Assembly: GCF_932294415.1 (NCBI RefSeq)
Contig: NC_065543.1
Location: 28,973,530 to 29,037,529 of the forward strand
From: Quercus robur
Taxonomy: Eukaryota; Streptophyta; Magnoliopsida; Fagales; Fagaceae
DNA: 64,000 nt
Reading direction: 5' to 3'
Shown: positions 22,454 through 34,526 of the stretch, piece by piece
How positions within the stretch are numbered: the first letter of the stretch is position 1
How the letters are laid out: every line of letters starts with the position of its first letter
Program-made: the position numbers and the translations under genes
Notes under the pieces: generated by a model
Seen by the model: the letters and a program-made list of their open reading frames with translations, nothing else
The model's database searches: none
Told to the model about the DNA's origin: nothing

Positions 22454-23135
22454 GACGTCTCTACCTCCCTCTCAGTCTTGGTAGTGACTGTGTGGGTTAT
22501 GGATTTGGCGTTTTGGATTTGATCGGCGTGGGTGTGAGCGTGGGTCTTTGACTGGCATGGGTTCATGGGTTTCTAACCAGTGTGGACATGACGTTGAGGG
22601 TAGATTGGCGTGGGTCTCTGATCGCGTGGATCTCTCTCGGTGGTTGTTTTTCTTTTTCCTTTTTCGATTGTTGGCGGTGATGAGGTTGTGGGTTTGTGAT
22701 TTTGGAGGGTTGTTTTTCTTTTTCTTTTTCCGGTTGTTGGTGGTGAATTGTGATGAGATTGTGGGTTTGTGATTTGGTTAAGATTTTGGTAGTTGGTGGT
22801 CATGATTGTGGGTGGTGGTGATAGTGGCAGTTGTTGTAGCTGTGGTGGTGCTGACGGGTGGTTTTATTTTATTTTTTTATTTTCAATGGTGGTGGCCAGC
22901 AGCAACTAGCCATGGTGGTGGCCGGTAGCGGCTAGCCGTGGGTGTGGGTTTGTAAAGAAAGGGGTGGGTTTTCAGAGAAAGAAACAGAGAATAAAAAAAC
23001 AACATTTAAATGAAGTGCTAAAATAATTAGAATTTTTGATGTATGATGTATTATAAAGTGAGATGTTAAAAGCTAAAATTTTGGGTTTTGAGGTGGTATA
23101 TGCTAAAAATTTTACTTCCCTTGATTGGAATGCTC
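22147..23135. mobile_element. PIF/Harbinger-type non-autonomous element with TAA duplications
   Basis: The termini GAGCATTCTTATTAAGTG and (reverse-complemented right end) GAGCATTCCAATCAAGGG are inverted repeats flanked by TAA at 22144-22146 and 23136-23138. At 989 bp it lacks a transposase. Inside is a (CT)n array at about 22419-22451 followed by a GT-rich stretch with repeated gtgggttt words, an arrangement also seen in the elements at 10672 and 32765. Confidence 0.78.
22419..22451. repeat. (CT)n microsatellite
   Basis: A pure CT run of about sixteen units inside the PIF-type element at 22147-23135. Confidence 0.85.
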
Positions 23136-23138
23136 TAA

Positions 23139-23794
23139 CAGTCTTTCTTGTCTTCTTAGCATCAAAAATTAATAAATACTTAATAAATAACAAACAAAAA
23201 AAAGAAGAAAAAGAGAAAGAGAAAAGAAGAAGAAAAGAAAGAAGCTTTCTGGTCTTCTTGATCAAGCAATGTGTAGACTCATTTCCATTAGATTTTGCTC
23301 AAATTGGAGCAATAATTATAGAATATTATAGGTCCAAAGTATAATAAATATATATTTTCTCCTCTCATATAATAGTCTCTTAGTAATTAAATTTATGATG
23401 GAACTCATTTTTCATGTGGAATAAGGCAATACACATTTAATATATTCTAGATTCTCAACAAATAAAAATAAAAACATTTAATATATTCTAAAAATAGCAT
23501 ATTCCTTAATTTTTTTTTATTAGAGTTCAGCCACTTGGCACAATTTTTTGTATTTTTACTCAAGGCCACCACAATCCATCCTCCAATCATTTTGTTCTTA
23601 TTCAATTTTGATAATTAGTTTGAGCAAAACAAAATTAATTTAACACCCTTAAGGCTATCATCCTTAAAATTAGGACAATAGACAAGTCGAGCCAAACCAA
23701 GTATTAAAAGTTCAAAATTGTTTATTCAAATTTATTTCAAACACAACAAGTCAAGCCCAATTTCATTACCAAATTAAATTATATATTCATGCTT

Positions 23795-23825
<31 letters not shown>

Positions 23826-24380
23826 GTGGTAAAACAAGCTTAAACTTGTTCATAAGATATTTGATTTTTTTTTTTTCTTTTCCTATATATAGTAAACACT
23901 ATGATTAAATTTTTTTTATCCCTTCAAAAATCTATCCTAATAATTAATAATAATTAAATTATAATTGAAATTATATGATTTTTTTTTAGATTGAAATTAT
24001 ATAATTTGATTTAATTAAATATGATTTTTGTTTATAAACTTATAAAAATCAAATTCACCGACTTGTGTTGTTAAAAATTATATATAATTTTATTACGAAA
24101 TAGACCATTTATATCATCAATAAATTATAAATAATAATTTAAAATAGTATGAACTTATTTACAAATTTACCATAAAAAAATCTCAAGTCTATATAATATG
24201 TATATTTTAAATATTTATTATTTATACACATAAACATATAATATTGTATCTACCTTAATCGAGTTTTGTTCGCGAAAATATTATTATATTTAAGTTTGAC
24301 TTATTTAATAGTTTTTTTTTTTAATAACCTACTTATTTAATAGTTGAATCTTAAATATGTTTTTTCTAGAACTGAGTCTA
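23139..24380. other. Very AT-rich intergenic sequence
   Basis: Contains a purine-rich stretch near 23196-23245, a T tract of about 35 bases near 23791-23825, and long AT-rich sequence without any coding or repeat boundary that I can define. Confidence 0.5.
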
Positions 24381-24389
24381 AATTATTTA

Positions 24390-26410
24390 TTAACATCTCT
24401 GCTGATTGTAGTGGGACTTTTTGGTTAAAGTGGGCTGGGTTGCCTCTTGTGGTATGGGGCCCGAGTCTTCTGGGTATGAGAGTTGAGATCAATCCAATTG
24501 GAACTCAACTTAGTCTGACTTGTACACAAACTATGTCTCGTCTGCTAGGAACACACTTACGACGAACAGAACTATTTCAAGTGAGTTGCGGCAGGCAAAC
24601 ATGATAATAATAATAAAATCAAATATTTTGAGATCTCTATTAAGGTGAACAGATAAACCTCATTTAAGGAAAGATAACCACTGTTTTAACAACAATCATT
24701 TTATAAGAAAAGTGAAAGGGAACAAGTGAGTGGTATGTGAGCTAATTGAGAGAGTAAATAATTTAGATCAAGTCTGATCCGCAGGACTAAAACCAAAAAA
24801 GGAAGAACACCCCTTCTTAAAGTGAATAATCTCAGGGAGATCCTATTGTAGAAATTAATCACTTTGAAAGAAGTGGACCTGAATGGTTGGCACCTAAGAA
24901 CATCTTTCGTTTCCGGCAGAAGGCAGGATTTTGAGAGGGAGAGAGGGAATGAACCTATTAGTGCATGCCTGCCGTTCTCACTCTCTATCTTTTTTCTCTC
25001 CTTCCTTTCTATTATTCCCTTTTTTTCTTATCTTTTTTTCTTTTCTTAATTCTTGTTTCTATTTCCTGGTTATCAAGTTTTCAAATACCGTAGTGCTTAC
25101 TGTTGTTGTTGTGTGCCCCTTCATATACACGGTAAGAGCCTCTTTATAGTGTCTGCCTTGACCGGATTTTACTATTTTAGCCCTTAACCACATTTGTCTG
25201 GTTTGGGTGTACCTACTGACCATCACTGGTACAACTTTGAGCCACTTCCCATCGCCAGACAAAAAAAGGCTATTTTGTTTGTTTGTCTGCTGTGGCACCC
25301 TTTCTTGCTACTGTGTGGGTGTCTTCTCTCTCCCTATCCCTCATGGCATGCACCTAGTGGTTCCAACTCAGTTTTGCCCGTTTGGGTAGTGTGTCATCTC
25401 AGTAGGATGCTTCCCCCAAAAGAGCCCTAGCAGAAATCCCAAAATAGGTTTTCCCATCTCCCTACCACCAAACCATACCCCCTTACCTCTGACCCATGAC
25501 CTCACCGTGTTCTGTATTGGCTGGGTACAGGCTGGTGAAGTCTGGGCCTTATGTGTGCCTTTCTTCCATGTATGTCCAAAATTTGTCTGCTGCTCATGCA
25601 TCTACCGTGATTGGTTTGCACAGTCTACCGTCCATTCTTAACCATTTTTTGGTTTCCCTTTCTTTTATGACTTGCCTTATTTGGAGCTGGGCCTTGCTTA
25701 ATGGTGGGCTTTGCTTTTTCTTTAGCCCACCCTTCTTCCTACTACTATCTCCTACCATATCACAGTATCATTCCTACTGCGGAGTTTGTTTTGTTTCAAT
25801 TTGGCTGGACCCCTTTGGCCCTGCCGTTTATTCTTCCCCTAATGGCCCAATAAGACCATTGGTTCTTGTGTTACATTACTAGCAGGTTCCTGTGTCCCAT
25901 TTATTTTCCCTTGGGCGTCTCGGACCCATTTGCTTTCCTTGGGCTTCCTCGGCCCTTTTCCTAACTTCGCATCACCATGGGCTTTTATTGAATTCTTTGG
26001 GCTTCTCCAGCCCAATTACGTTATTCCTCATCCTTAGGATTCATGGGCTTGCCATCAACCCCTTACTTTCTTTATTTTCATTACTTTGGGCCTGTCACAA
26101 CCCATTCTCACTTTTCCACATCATATACTGCCCATGATTTGTTTTTTTCCTCTTTCCGGGCTCCTTTAAGCCCATTTACCTCCTCATAACCCATTTGTTT
26201 ATCTCATGAGCCTGTGATTCATTATTCCTGCCGCTTGGGCTTAATAGATTTTCTATCCATTTGCCAACCCCTTTCTGTCCATGTTATTGGATTTTTCCCT
26301 TCCACTTGGACTTCCGAAAATGCCACCCACACTAATTTTAAAAGCTTATTACTTAAAGCAACTACTCAACATCCTCGTCACCTCAAGATGAAAAAAGTGG
26401 TGCTTTTTTA
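24390..26410. mobile_element. Unclassified LTR-like sequence
   Basis: This block contrasts with its flanks in composition. The left part has tctgatccgcaggac and aggcaggattttgagag words; the right part (about 25640-26300) is a series of gggctt...gcccaat motifs, as in the GC-rich LTRs of plant retrotransposons. Neither LTR ends nor a target duplication could be fixed, and no gag or pol motif is present. The open frames at 25496-25882 and 25892-26137 are compositional and not convincing genes. Confidence 0.35.
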
Positions 26411-27203
26411 ACTTTTCCTTGAATGTTTTTCAACCTTTAGGTGAGTCATTTTAGAAAGTTGTCTCCTTAAATTTTTTTCTATATTAATGCTTACTACCGC
26501 ATGTCAAAGTTGTACCTGACAAGTGTCGCATCTAACAAGTATTGCATAAATTAGAAAGCAAATGCAAATATAAGGAGACAGAAAAGTGATTTTTTTTTTC
26601 TTTGATGGAAAACTGGATGAATATCAATAAACTGAAGTTGAAGTACAACCGAAGAAAAAGGCATGACAGTAGACAAGCATTAGTGACAGACAAGGTGGAG
26701 GAGGTAGTGTTGCACCATGGGAGGAGAGACAACTTTCCAAACCTGAGAAGTCTCGTTACATTTTGCATAGTGAGCGAGTTCGTGAGTGAAATTTTGAAGA
26801 GTGGTGAGGTGCATGTGTAGTAAAATGTGTTTAATGTTTTAAGTATCAATAAATTTTATTTTTTATTAAGAGCCCTTTTGCGTATTTTACTTGACTGTGA
26901 TGAGATTTATCACAAAATATTTGACAATATATTTTCTTCCTTAAGTTTTTATTCTGAAAAAACTTTCGCAGCCAAAAATCTCAATAATGACCACATATCA
27001 CTAGACATAAACAATGTGGTACTCCAAAGAAAACCAAATAATTTCTTAGTGATTACAAAGAATGTGCAACCCAATTTAGGAAACGGTTTATGTCCAGTGG
27101 CCAATTCTACTAGCCACCTCCAATTTAAATTAGTAAATGTCTACACAAACTTGTCACATCTATCCCAGATAACAAACAAGAATAAAGACCACTTGTATGC
27201 AAT
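26411..27203. other. Intergenic, no recognisable feature
   Basis: Open frames at 26602-26820 and 26827-27243 have no recognisable domain. I do not regard them as genes. Confidence 0.45.
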
Positions 27204-28556
27204 GACAATTGTTAAAACTAAAAGTTCAATTCTACCTACTTAAAAGAAAAATAAAAATATAAAATATGCTCATAGGTTCTAAAACTGATTCAAATGCCAA
27301 CTCATAGTACTTGGAGAGGGTTTGAATTGCGCTGAAATAAGATCTCAACGCATTTGCGTTTTTGTCAATGGGTCCAGTGCACTGTTCACGGGACCCACAA
27401 ATTGTCTAATTCAACAAAAATTTTCATTAAACTAGGCCTCGTGATGACAATTGTTAAAACTAAAAGTTCGATTCTACCTACTTAAAAGAAAAAGAAAAAT
27501 ATAAAATATGCTCATAGGTTCTAAAACTGATTCAAACGCCAACCCATAGTAATTGGAGAGGGTTTGAATTGCGCTAAAATGAGATTTCAGCGCATTTGCG
27601 TCTCTGTTAGTGGGTCCAGTGCACTGTTCACAGGACCCACAAATTGTCTAATTCAACAAAAAATTTCATTAAACTAGGTCTTGCAATGACAATTGTTAAA
27701 ACTAAAAGTTCAATTCTACCTACTTAAAAGAAAAATAAAAATATAAAATGAAGAGGATAAAATATGGCTTTATGGGCCTAACGGATCCGAGTCCATGGGT
27801 CAACAGGGAACTGGCCCAACACTCGTTACAGCCTATCGCTGGGAGATACAGTAAAGGCCCTGGATGTAGAGTCTTTGCTGCTTTCACCTGAATCACCCTA
27901 GAACCCAAAATCGAAATCCTAGCACAAAGAGGATTTTGGAAGATACGCACACCAAAGGAAGATCTCCTCTACAAGAAAAGACCTTGCTCACCATGTTCAA
28001 AAATATTTAAGTAGAGTTCTATAAGGAAAAAACTTTCACGCCAAGGAAAAGGAGCCGACCTTCTACCACTATAAAAGCCCCAATACCCTCACAAGTCAAG
28101 ATACGCATAATTTACCCTCTCTAACACTCTAGAGTTGTGAGAATAATTCTAACTTGACTTTCGAAGGGTTTTTGGCCGGCACCAAACTGGTGCTCTCTGA
28201 GGTCTTCTATTATTTTGTTGTGCAGGTCTACTTTGAGTGCGCGAGTGCTGCATGACCTATTGATGATTTTTTCGGCATCATCATAAAATATGCTCATAGG
28301 TTCTAAAACTGATTCAAACACCAACCCATAGTACTTGGAAAGGGTTTGAATTGTGCTGAAATGAGATTTCAACGCATTTGTGTCTCTGTCAGTGGGTCCA
28401 GTGTACTGTTCATGGAACTCACAAATTGTCTAATTCAGCAAAAATTTTCATTAAAACTAAGTCTCATGGCACTATTCACACATTTAAAAGTTATTTTGTT
28501 ACATTATTTTCAGTTTTCAGTTTTCATCAATAAACGGTATCCAAACAGACCTATGG
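27204..28556 (+). repeat. Tandem array of a 242-bp MITE-like unit
   Basis: A unit beginning gacaattgttaaaactaaa starts at 27204, 27446 and 27688, an exact 242-bp period for the first two steps. The third copy is interrupted by the solo LTR at 27749-28283 and then resumes. It ends with gtatccaaacagacc, the terminus of the CGTTTG-type MITE family (681, 9207). Each unit contains the MITE words tcaacgcatttgcg and ccagtgcactgttca. The array therefore arose by internal duplication of a MITE or of MITE plus flank. Confidence 0.8.
27749..28283 (+). mobile_element. Solo LTR, 535 bp, inside the tandem array
   Basis: The insertion starts TGAAGAGGAT and ends GGCATCATCA and is flanked by TAAAA at 27744-27748 and 28284-28288. 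Removing it restores the repeat unit seen in the two upstream copies, so both ends are certain to within a base. TATAAAAG at 28070-28077 is the LTR promoter, pointing to plus-strand transcription. No internal sequence remains. Confidence 0.88.
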
Positions 28557-29450
28557 TGTAAGCATCCCCGTAGTACTTTACAAACAAAGATGTTAAGCTA
28601 TTAATTAAGCAACATTGTTTTTGACTCTTTAATGCCAACAAAACTGTTTGAACTTAAATTATTTTGATCTGATTTGTCCAAACTTTTGCAAGACAATCAC
28701 ATTATAGTATGAATTTATTTGTCCTTATAATTGAAAACATTATAGTCACCATTTTTCGTTAAAATTGATTTATATTACTCAAAAGCGGCAAAAAGTGAGT
28801 AGAAGTGATCTCAAAGAAGGGTGTTCACAGTTCACCGACACTAGGAACTGGCGGAGTGGCAAGAGATGATACCATCACTGCATAGTGATAGAACATGAGA
28901 TCCCATCACTCATGTAGGGCCACTTCAAACTTTACAGCTCAAAATTGAAGCTACAATTCATGTGAAAAAAGTATAATATGCCTAAAGAATACTCATGATT
29001 AATGACATGGAATGAAAAGTCCCTATAGTGTCTTTTTTGACAAATGTAAGGGCAACAATAATCTCATGCTGACCAATGAATATGTAAGTACCTATACGTT
29101 CACTGTCACATTCATGATGGGGCATAAATGAACTGTAATTTTAAATAGAAATGAATGGAAATTAAACTTTCTTGGCTAATCACAATTGGAAATGGTTGTG
29201 ATAATGGATGTTTACGTTAGGTGCTATACATTATATTAGGAAAAGTTTAAGACTATATAATTTTTCACAATTTCTTGTTACAACTGTCACGTGATAAAGT
29301 GTGATTGGTAAAAATAAAAATGGTGGATTCATGTTTAAGTGATAGTTAACTATTCACAATCTACCACGTTAGAGTCGTGGCAAAAAAGTTGTGGAATAAT
29401 TTGTGGTTCTAGAGCTACTCATTACATTATGAGGGTTGTTTGTTTGTTTG

Positions 29451-29482
<32 letters not shown>

Positions 29483-29540
29483 CGTGGGGAGGGGAAGGTA
29501 ATGAGAGTTGGAAACAATTACCTAGCACGGTTTTAGTAAA
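28557..29540. other. Intergenic, no recognisable feature
   Basis: AT-rich sequence with a T tract followed by TG repeats near 29452-29482. No gene or bounded repeat is seen. Confidence 0.45.
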
Positions 29541-29546
29541 TATGCA

Positions 29547-29815
29547 ATAATTGTGGGTTCTAGTCAATTAAATAGCTCAATTGGTAAAAATTTTATATCA
29601 AAAACCAATTGATATCTTAACCTGATAATAAAGGCAATCCTAATTGTGAGTTCTAGTCTTTTAATTGGTAATTTTTTTATATAAAAAATTAATTGATATT
29701 TTAACCTGATAATAAAGGCAATCCTAATTGTGAGTTCTAGTCTTTTAATTGGTAATTTTTTTATATAAAAAATTAATTGATATTTTAACCTAATAATAAA
29801 AAACAATCCTCACGA
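29547..29815. repeat. 84-bp tandem repeat, about three copies
   Basis: The unit starting taattgtgagttctagtc at 29641 repeats at 29725 (84-bp period). A diverged earlier copy starts near 29557 with aattgtgggttctagtc. Each unit includes aattggta and an inverted ttaattgatat word. The segment tagctcaattggta near 29571 looks like a tRNA-derived A box, so the array may descend from a SINE fragment. Confidence 0.75.
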
Positions 29816-29820
29816 AGAGA

Positions 29821-30553
29821 TGCTCTACTATTGTTATTTAAAGTAATTTGCAATAATAAGGAGAGTGAACTAATTCAAAATCCCACATTGAGAAAATTAA
29901 ACCTGATAAATAATGGAAACCATGCGCTTCTTATTTAATTGATTCAAATAATCACCCGTGGAAGTTAAGCTACTTCCCTTTCCCTGTGGTAAAATTGCAG
30001 TATCATCATTCATGGTATCCCTTTTATGAGAATGTTCTTTAGACTGTCAGTATTCTTTTTCCTTTTAATGGTCCCTACGAACCTGGGAATCGACGTCAGT
30101 ATTAGTAATGACTTATTCTTCAAATTCTCTGACAAAGAACATGATGAATGGTAAGAAATTGGAAAACAGGGGAAGAATTAAAGGCATACCTCATGTTATT
30201 GTTATTCAAGCAATCAATAGAGAAAAGCCCCAGTTAAGGGAGAATTCTTCTAACTTATGAACTAAATTTTTAGAAGACTCATACTCATTTAACAAAACAC
30301 AGGCTTATTCAAATGCTAGCCTAAGACCCTCTTAATTTTAACATTAATTTAATTTAATTTTTTTTATATACTCTGTCCATGGAGCAGTTATTATTGACTG
30401 TTCTTTTTAAGCAAATGTTCAAATGTCGGTTCACCATATATCTATTCTCAAATATACTCCTTGACAAGACTAAAATTCTCAATAACAACTGCCCTATCCA
30501 TTGCCAAGGTCTTTCACCAACCAACCTAAGATTGATTGAAAAATTCTATGCAT
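29821..30553. other. Intergenic, no recognisable feature
   Basis: No coding domain or repeat boundary was found. The frame at 30379-30648 runs into the adjacent hAT element and is not a gene. Confidence 0.45.
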
Positions 30554-30561
30554 CATGCAGT

Positions 30562-31203
30562 CAGCGCCGGCTGAACAACCTTGGTGCTTTAAGCGAAAAT
30601 TTTAAGTGGAATTTTTTTTATTTTTATATTTCAATATTAATCAAATAATATATATTGAATTTAACTATCAAAACACAATTTATAATTAAAAATGATAATT
30701 TAACTAAAAATAAATTTTAAAGTATAAAATAATAAAATTTGGTTGTTGCAATTTTTCTAAAACCGTGACCACTTTAAAGTCTAAGCCTGTACAAATAAAA
30801 ATTAATTTATTACATGGTTCAATAAATTAGTGTCGCTATAATACAAATAAGTTGATATGATACACATCAAATTATTAATTGATATGATCATTTATAATAA
30901 CTGATAAATTCATAAAATGTGTTGTCCTATCTCCTATGGCTGTGGGCTGTGCATGCAGCTTGTGCAGTGTGCAACTATGCAGACTGTGTTGCTATACAAT
31001 GCACAACTTTCAGTGCTGTATTTTAGGATACAATGGAGTCTTTTTAATGCATTTTATTGACCAATAAAAGTACTTAAAATTTTTTTAATTAAAATATATA
31101 GATAAATATATTATACATATAATTTTTTTTCCAAGTGGGAGCTTTCTTTATTTAGGGGTTTTAGGCGATTGCATCAATTGCATCACCTATTGAGCCGGCC
31201 TTG
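30562..31203. mobile_element. hAT-type MITE with perfect 8-bp target duplication
   Basis: The left end CAGCGCCGGCTGAA pairs with the reverse-complemented right end CAAGGCCGGCTCAA (12 of 14). A perfect 8-bp duplication, catgcagt, flanks it at 30554-30561 and 31204-31211. Ends starting CA with an 8-bp duplication are standard for hAT. The 642-bp interior is AT-rich and encodes nothing. Confidence 0.88.
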
Positions 31204-31384
31204 CATGCAGTTCACACACACTTTGTCATAACTGTTTTAAGTGACAAACTATAATCTATTGTATCTCATTATCACATAGACTATTATTTTTTCTCAACCA
31301 CTCTTAGTCTAGCACGTAAAACAGTAATGAAAAAGTGTGTGTGAAACAATAACAGTGTGCAAGACTAGAACAAGCCCACCAAAA

Positions 31385-31960
31385 TTTGTACATTTTTATC
31401 CATTGGCCCAATGGCTGGGTTATTTATCAGCTTGATGTCAATAATGATTTTCTCAATGGTTACCTTAGCTAAAAACAGTTGACATGTCTCAACCCCGACT
31501 TCATGGATCCCATTTGCCCAACTCATGTGTGCAAGCTTCATCAATCTCTCTAGTCTTAAACAAGCCGTAGGAGCATGGTTTCACCGACTCTCCAATTTTC
31601 TCCTCTGGGTTGGCTTTTGTGCATTTAAATTTGATCACTCTTTGTTCATATATAATTATTAATTATGATGGTCTTAACATCTTCACTCTCGTGTATATTA
31701 ATGCATCCTTCATTCTCACAAGAAATAAACCCCACCGTGTCTCATGCTTCATTTCCACCTTAAAATCCGAATTTACTCTCAAGGTCCATTGACCCTTGCA
31801 TTACTTTCTGGGTATTGAGGCCACTCATCTCACTGTTGGCCTTTATCTATCATAGAGTCAGTATATCTCTGCCATTCTTGACCGCATTGGTATGGACAAT
31901 TACAAATTAAGAAGTATGGACACTTCATTCAGGTAGCCATATCCTCTATATAATGTTATA
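31385..31960 (+). pseudogene. Copia reverse transcriptase remnant
   Basis: Across several frames the Ty1/copia RT core can be read: QLDVNN-FLNGYLS, then DFMDP-PTHVCKLHQSL, LKQA, AWFHRLSNFLL, FDHSLFIYN, and a degraded active site region LVYINASFILT where YVDD is expected. LKVH-PLHYFLGIE and GLYLS-QYISAIL-RIGMDN follow. The catalytic aspartates are lost (YVDD to YINA) and frameshifts are frequent, so it is an old copy. The same element resumes with RNase H at 33776. Confidence 0.82.
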
Positions 31961-32139
31961 ATTTTTTAAAATTTGCTCATGTCACTGTGTCATACTTGTA
32001 CCCATGTTCGCGCTTCCTACATTATAAACCTGTACACACTCCTTTCTCCACCACAAGCAAGCTCTCCAAAAATAGTGCTCATTCTTTTACAATCCCACAT
32101 TCCATTGCCAAATTGTGGGTTCTCGATAATAATCAAGAG

Positions 32140-32669
32140 TAGGGATGGCAATGGGGTGGGGTGAGGTAAGACTAAAAAATGGAGTCTTCACTCCCACCCT
32201 GCATGATTTTATCTTACCTCGTCCCACATGGTGGGGCAAAATGTCTTGCCCCATCCCCACCCCTTGAGACTTCGCAGGCCCCACCTCGCAAAACTCTATT
32301 TCGTGTTAATCTATCACACCTCACCTCATAGTTATTACAATTTAAAAAAAAAAAATAAAACTTGTTTTTTATTAATATAAATATACTTGAAATTGCAATT
32401 AAATTTATTACATCAAATGAGATTAATTTTTAGTAAAGACTGAATAATATTATCCTAAGTGTTTAACAAGACAATATCACAATTATTAAAAAAAAAAGTC
32501 TTAATATTCATGCATTTAAATACTTAATAATACAAATTAATTCTTTAATAATAATAAAAAAGCCTAAACCCATCCCTACCTCATTACCTTTATAGGGTAG
32601 GGAAAACTTGTGTGAAGTTGAGCAGGGTAAGGCAGGTCAAGGCGAGGTAAGGAAAAATTGCCATCCCTA
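32140..32669. mobile_element. hAT-like MITE, TAGGGATGGCAAT ends, inside the copia remnant
   Basis: A perfect 13-bp inverted repeat TAGGGATGGCAAT bounds this 530-bp element. The flanking 8-mers (atcaagag / cccaagac) agree at five positions, consistent with a decayed hAT duplication. The interior has runs of ggggtggggtgaggt and their complement next to the ends. Confidence 0.75.
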
Positions 32670-32761
32670 CCCAAGACTCATTCATCCAGGAATTTGTTGT
32701 CATTAGTAAGGTATGTATGCACAATCCAAGAGATGAGCCTAAGTTATTGTAAATGCATCTT
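32670..32761 (+). pseudogene. Copia fragment between two insertions
   Basis: The short stretch reads EFVVISKVCMHNPRDEPKLL in parts, matching the segment before copia RNase H (VVNKVCQFMHNPRD). This shows that the two flanking DNA elements both inserted into one copia copy. Confidence 0.6.
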
Positions 32762-32764
32762 TAA

Positions 32765-33767
32765 GGCCTTATTTGGTTCTCTCAACACTCGTATCTCATA
32801 ACTCCTATCTCACTTCTCATAACTCATATCTAATTCTCCAATTTCTCTTAACTCTTTCCACAACTTGCTTAGCACTCAAAATCCCTCTTGGTTTTTGGTT
32901 TGTAAAAAGAAAATTTTAACTCATTTGGTAGGGCCATGTACAAAACGACTACTATGACAACTCCGCGTGAGACAAAAGACTTGTCTCTCTCTCCATACGT
33001 TACTTAGAAACCAAACCCATACATACCACAAATTTGAACAAACCCATAGCAACCCACAGAAACCGAAGAAGAGCCATTAAAACCCACACAAGCTCGTGTG
33101 ACCAAGAGGCCCAATACCCACAAATCAGTGGCCTTTCTCTCTCCCTAGACTGGTGGCACTTTCTCTCTCCTTTGTACTCTCTCTCTCTCTCTCTCTCTCG
33201 TTTAAGGGTTTGGTGGGTTTCCTACTTCTGGGTTTAATGTGTGATGGGAGTAGATTGGATTGTTGTGATATTCTATTTGGAGAAGATATTTTGTGGAGTT
33301 TGGGAGGATTGCTTTTTATGTGCTTGTGGGTTTTCTAGTAGTTTATGTGTGTTGTGTTCAAGTCGAAGAAGAAAGAAAGAAGTACTTGTGTGAAGTGAAG
33401 AAGAAATAAGGAAAGAAGAACTAGCTAGGAGAAAGAGATTTGAAGAAGAAACAAAGATAGAAAGAGAAGAAAAAAATGTTGTTGGAGGACATTACTTATT
33501 AACTTTGTTTGACTTTGAACGTGACAACACTAACCAGTGGGTCCCATGTGTTATATTTTTTACCCGATTGACACTTTACTCACTTCTCATAAAATTGAAA
33601 ACATCTTAAATTTGTTCTCAATTCTCAATAATTATTCTTAATATTTTGAGTAATGAGTAATTGTAATCAAACCAAACAAGGGTTGTGTTGGTGGGGTTAC
33701 AAATTTTGAGTGATGAGTGATAGAAATTGAGGATTGAGTGATGAAAATTAGCAAACCAAACAAAGCC
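32765..33767. mobile_element. PIF/Harbinger-type element with TAA duplications, inside copia
   Basis: The ends GGCCTTATTTGGTT and (reverse-complemented) GGCTTTGTTTGGTT are flanked by TAA at 32762-32764 and 33768-33770. Just inside the left end are repeats of ctcataactc, and inside the right end gagtgatgagtga, extending the inverted symmetry. The middle has a (CT)n array at about 33177-33199 and GT-rich sequence. It carries no transposase. A partial relative is at 52410-52865. Confidence 0.78.
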
Positions 33768-33775
33768 TAATTATT

Positions 33776-34275
33776 TCAAGCAATCCACATTTCTCAATCT
33801 CTTCATCTCCAAAAACTCACCACTATAGCTTCAAGTATTTTGAATCCTAACTAGGCTGGTTATATGGATTATCAATGCTCTCTAGTAGATGTTATATCAT
33901 CTTTATGTGCCATAATCTCATTTTATGGTCCTCAAAAAAGCAACCCTAAGTTGTTTGCTCCTCTAATGAGTTTGGATACAAGGCCTTAGCTAATATTGTG
34001 GCCAAAATTGTTTGCCTTTAATCATCACTATCCAAACTTGATGTGTTCATTCCTAACATTAAAATTCTTAGGTGTGACAATGTTGGGGCCATGCCACTTG
34101 CAAATCCACAGGTTCATACTTGTAGAAAACACATGGAGGTTGATTTTCATTTTGTCGATGTTCAAGTTGCCCATCATGCCCTTCAAGTTTGTTTCATCTC
34201 AACTAATGACTAGTTGGTTGACACATGACCAAGGGCATCTCTTCTCCAAGGTACATCTTCCTACATAACAAGTTC
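33776..34275 (+). pseudogene. Copia RNase H remnant
   Basis: Frames read HISQSLHLQKL, then AGYMD, LFAPLMS, CDNVGAMPLA, then KHMEVDFHFVDVQVAHHAL and VCFISTND-LVDT, matching the end of copia pol (CDN.GA.YLA, KHIE.DFHFVR, ISTEDQLADIFTK). It is broken by frameshifts. It continues the RT remnant at 31385 across the two insertions. Confidence 0.82.
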
Positions 34276-34526
34276 AAGCTCTCCTCATGAGACTTTTCAA
34301 CTTGAATGGACATATTAAACAAATCTTATTTTTTATATTTAACTCCATTGTACTTTTAAATTTGTACATTTTTTAACTATTTGAAGTCTTCTCTTATACT
34401 CCTTTCTCCAAGAAAAAAAAAAAGAAAAAAAAAAGAGAGAGAAGAAGAAGGTCTTATCTTATACTCTCAGATATATAAATATAATACACGTAATACTTGA
34501 ATTTGATGAGTGACAGTTTTATTCAA

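Noticed and set aside
25496..26137. Open frames of 128 and 81 residues
   Set aside because: Hydrophobic, low-complexity translations of a pyrimidine-rich LTR-like segment; no start context, domain or introns.
29547..29815. CRISPR-like array
   Set aside because: The 84-bp units are contiguous tandem copies without unique spacers, in a plant genome.
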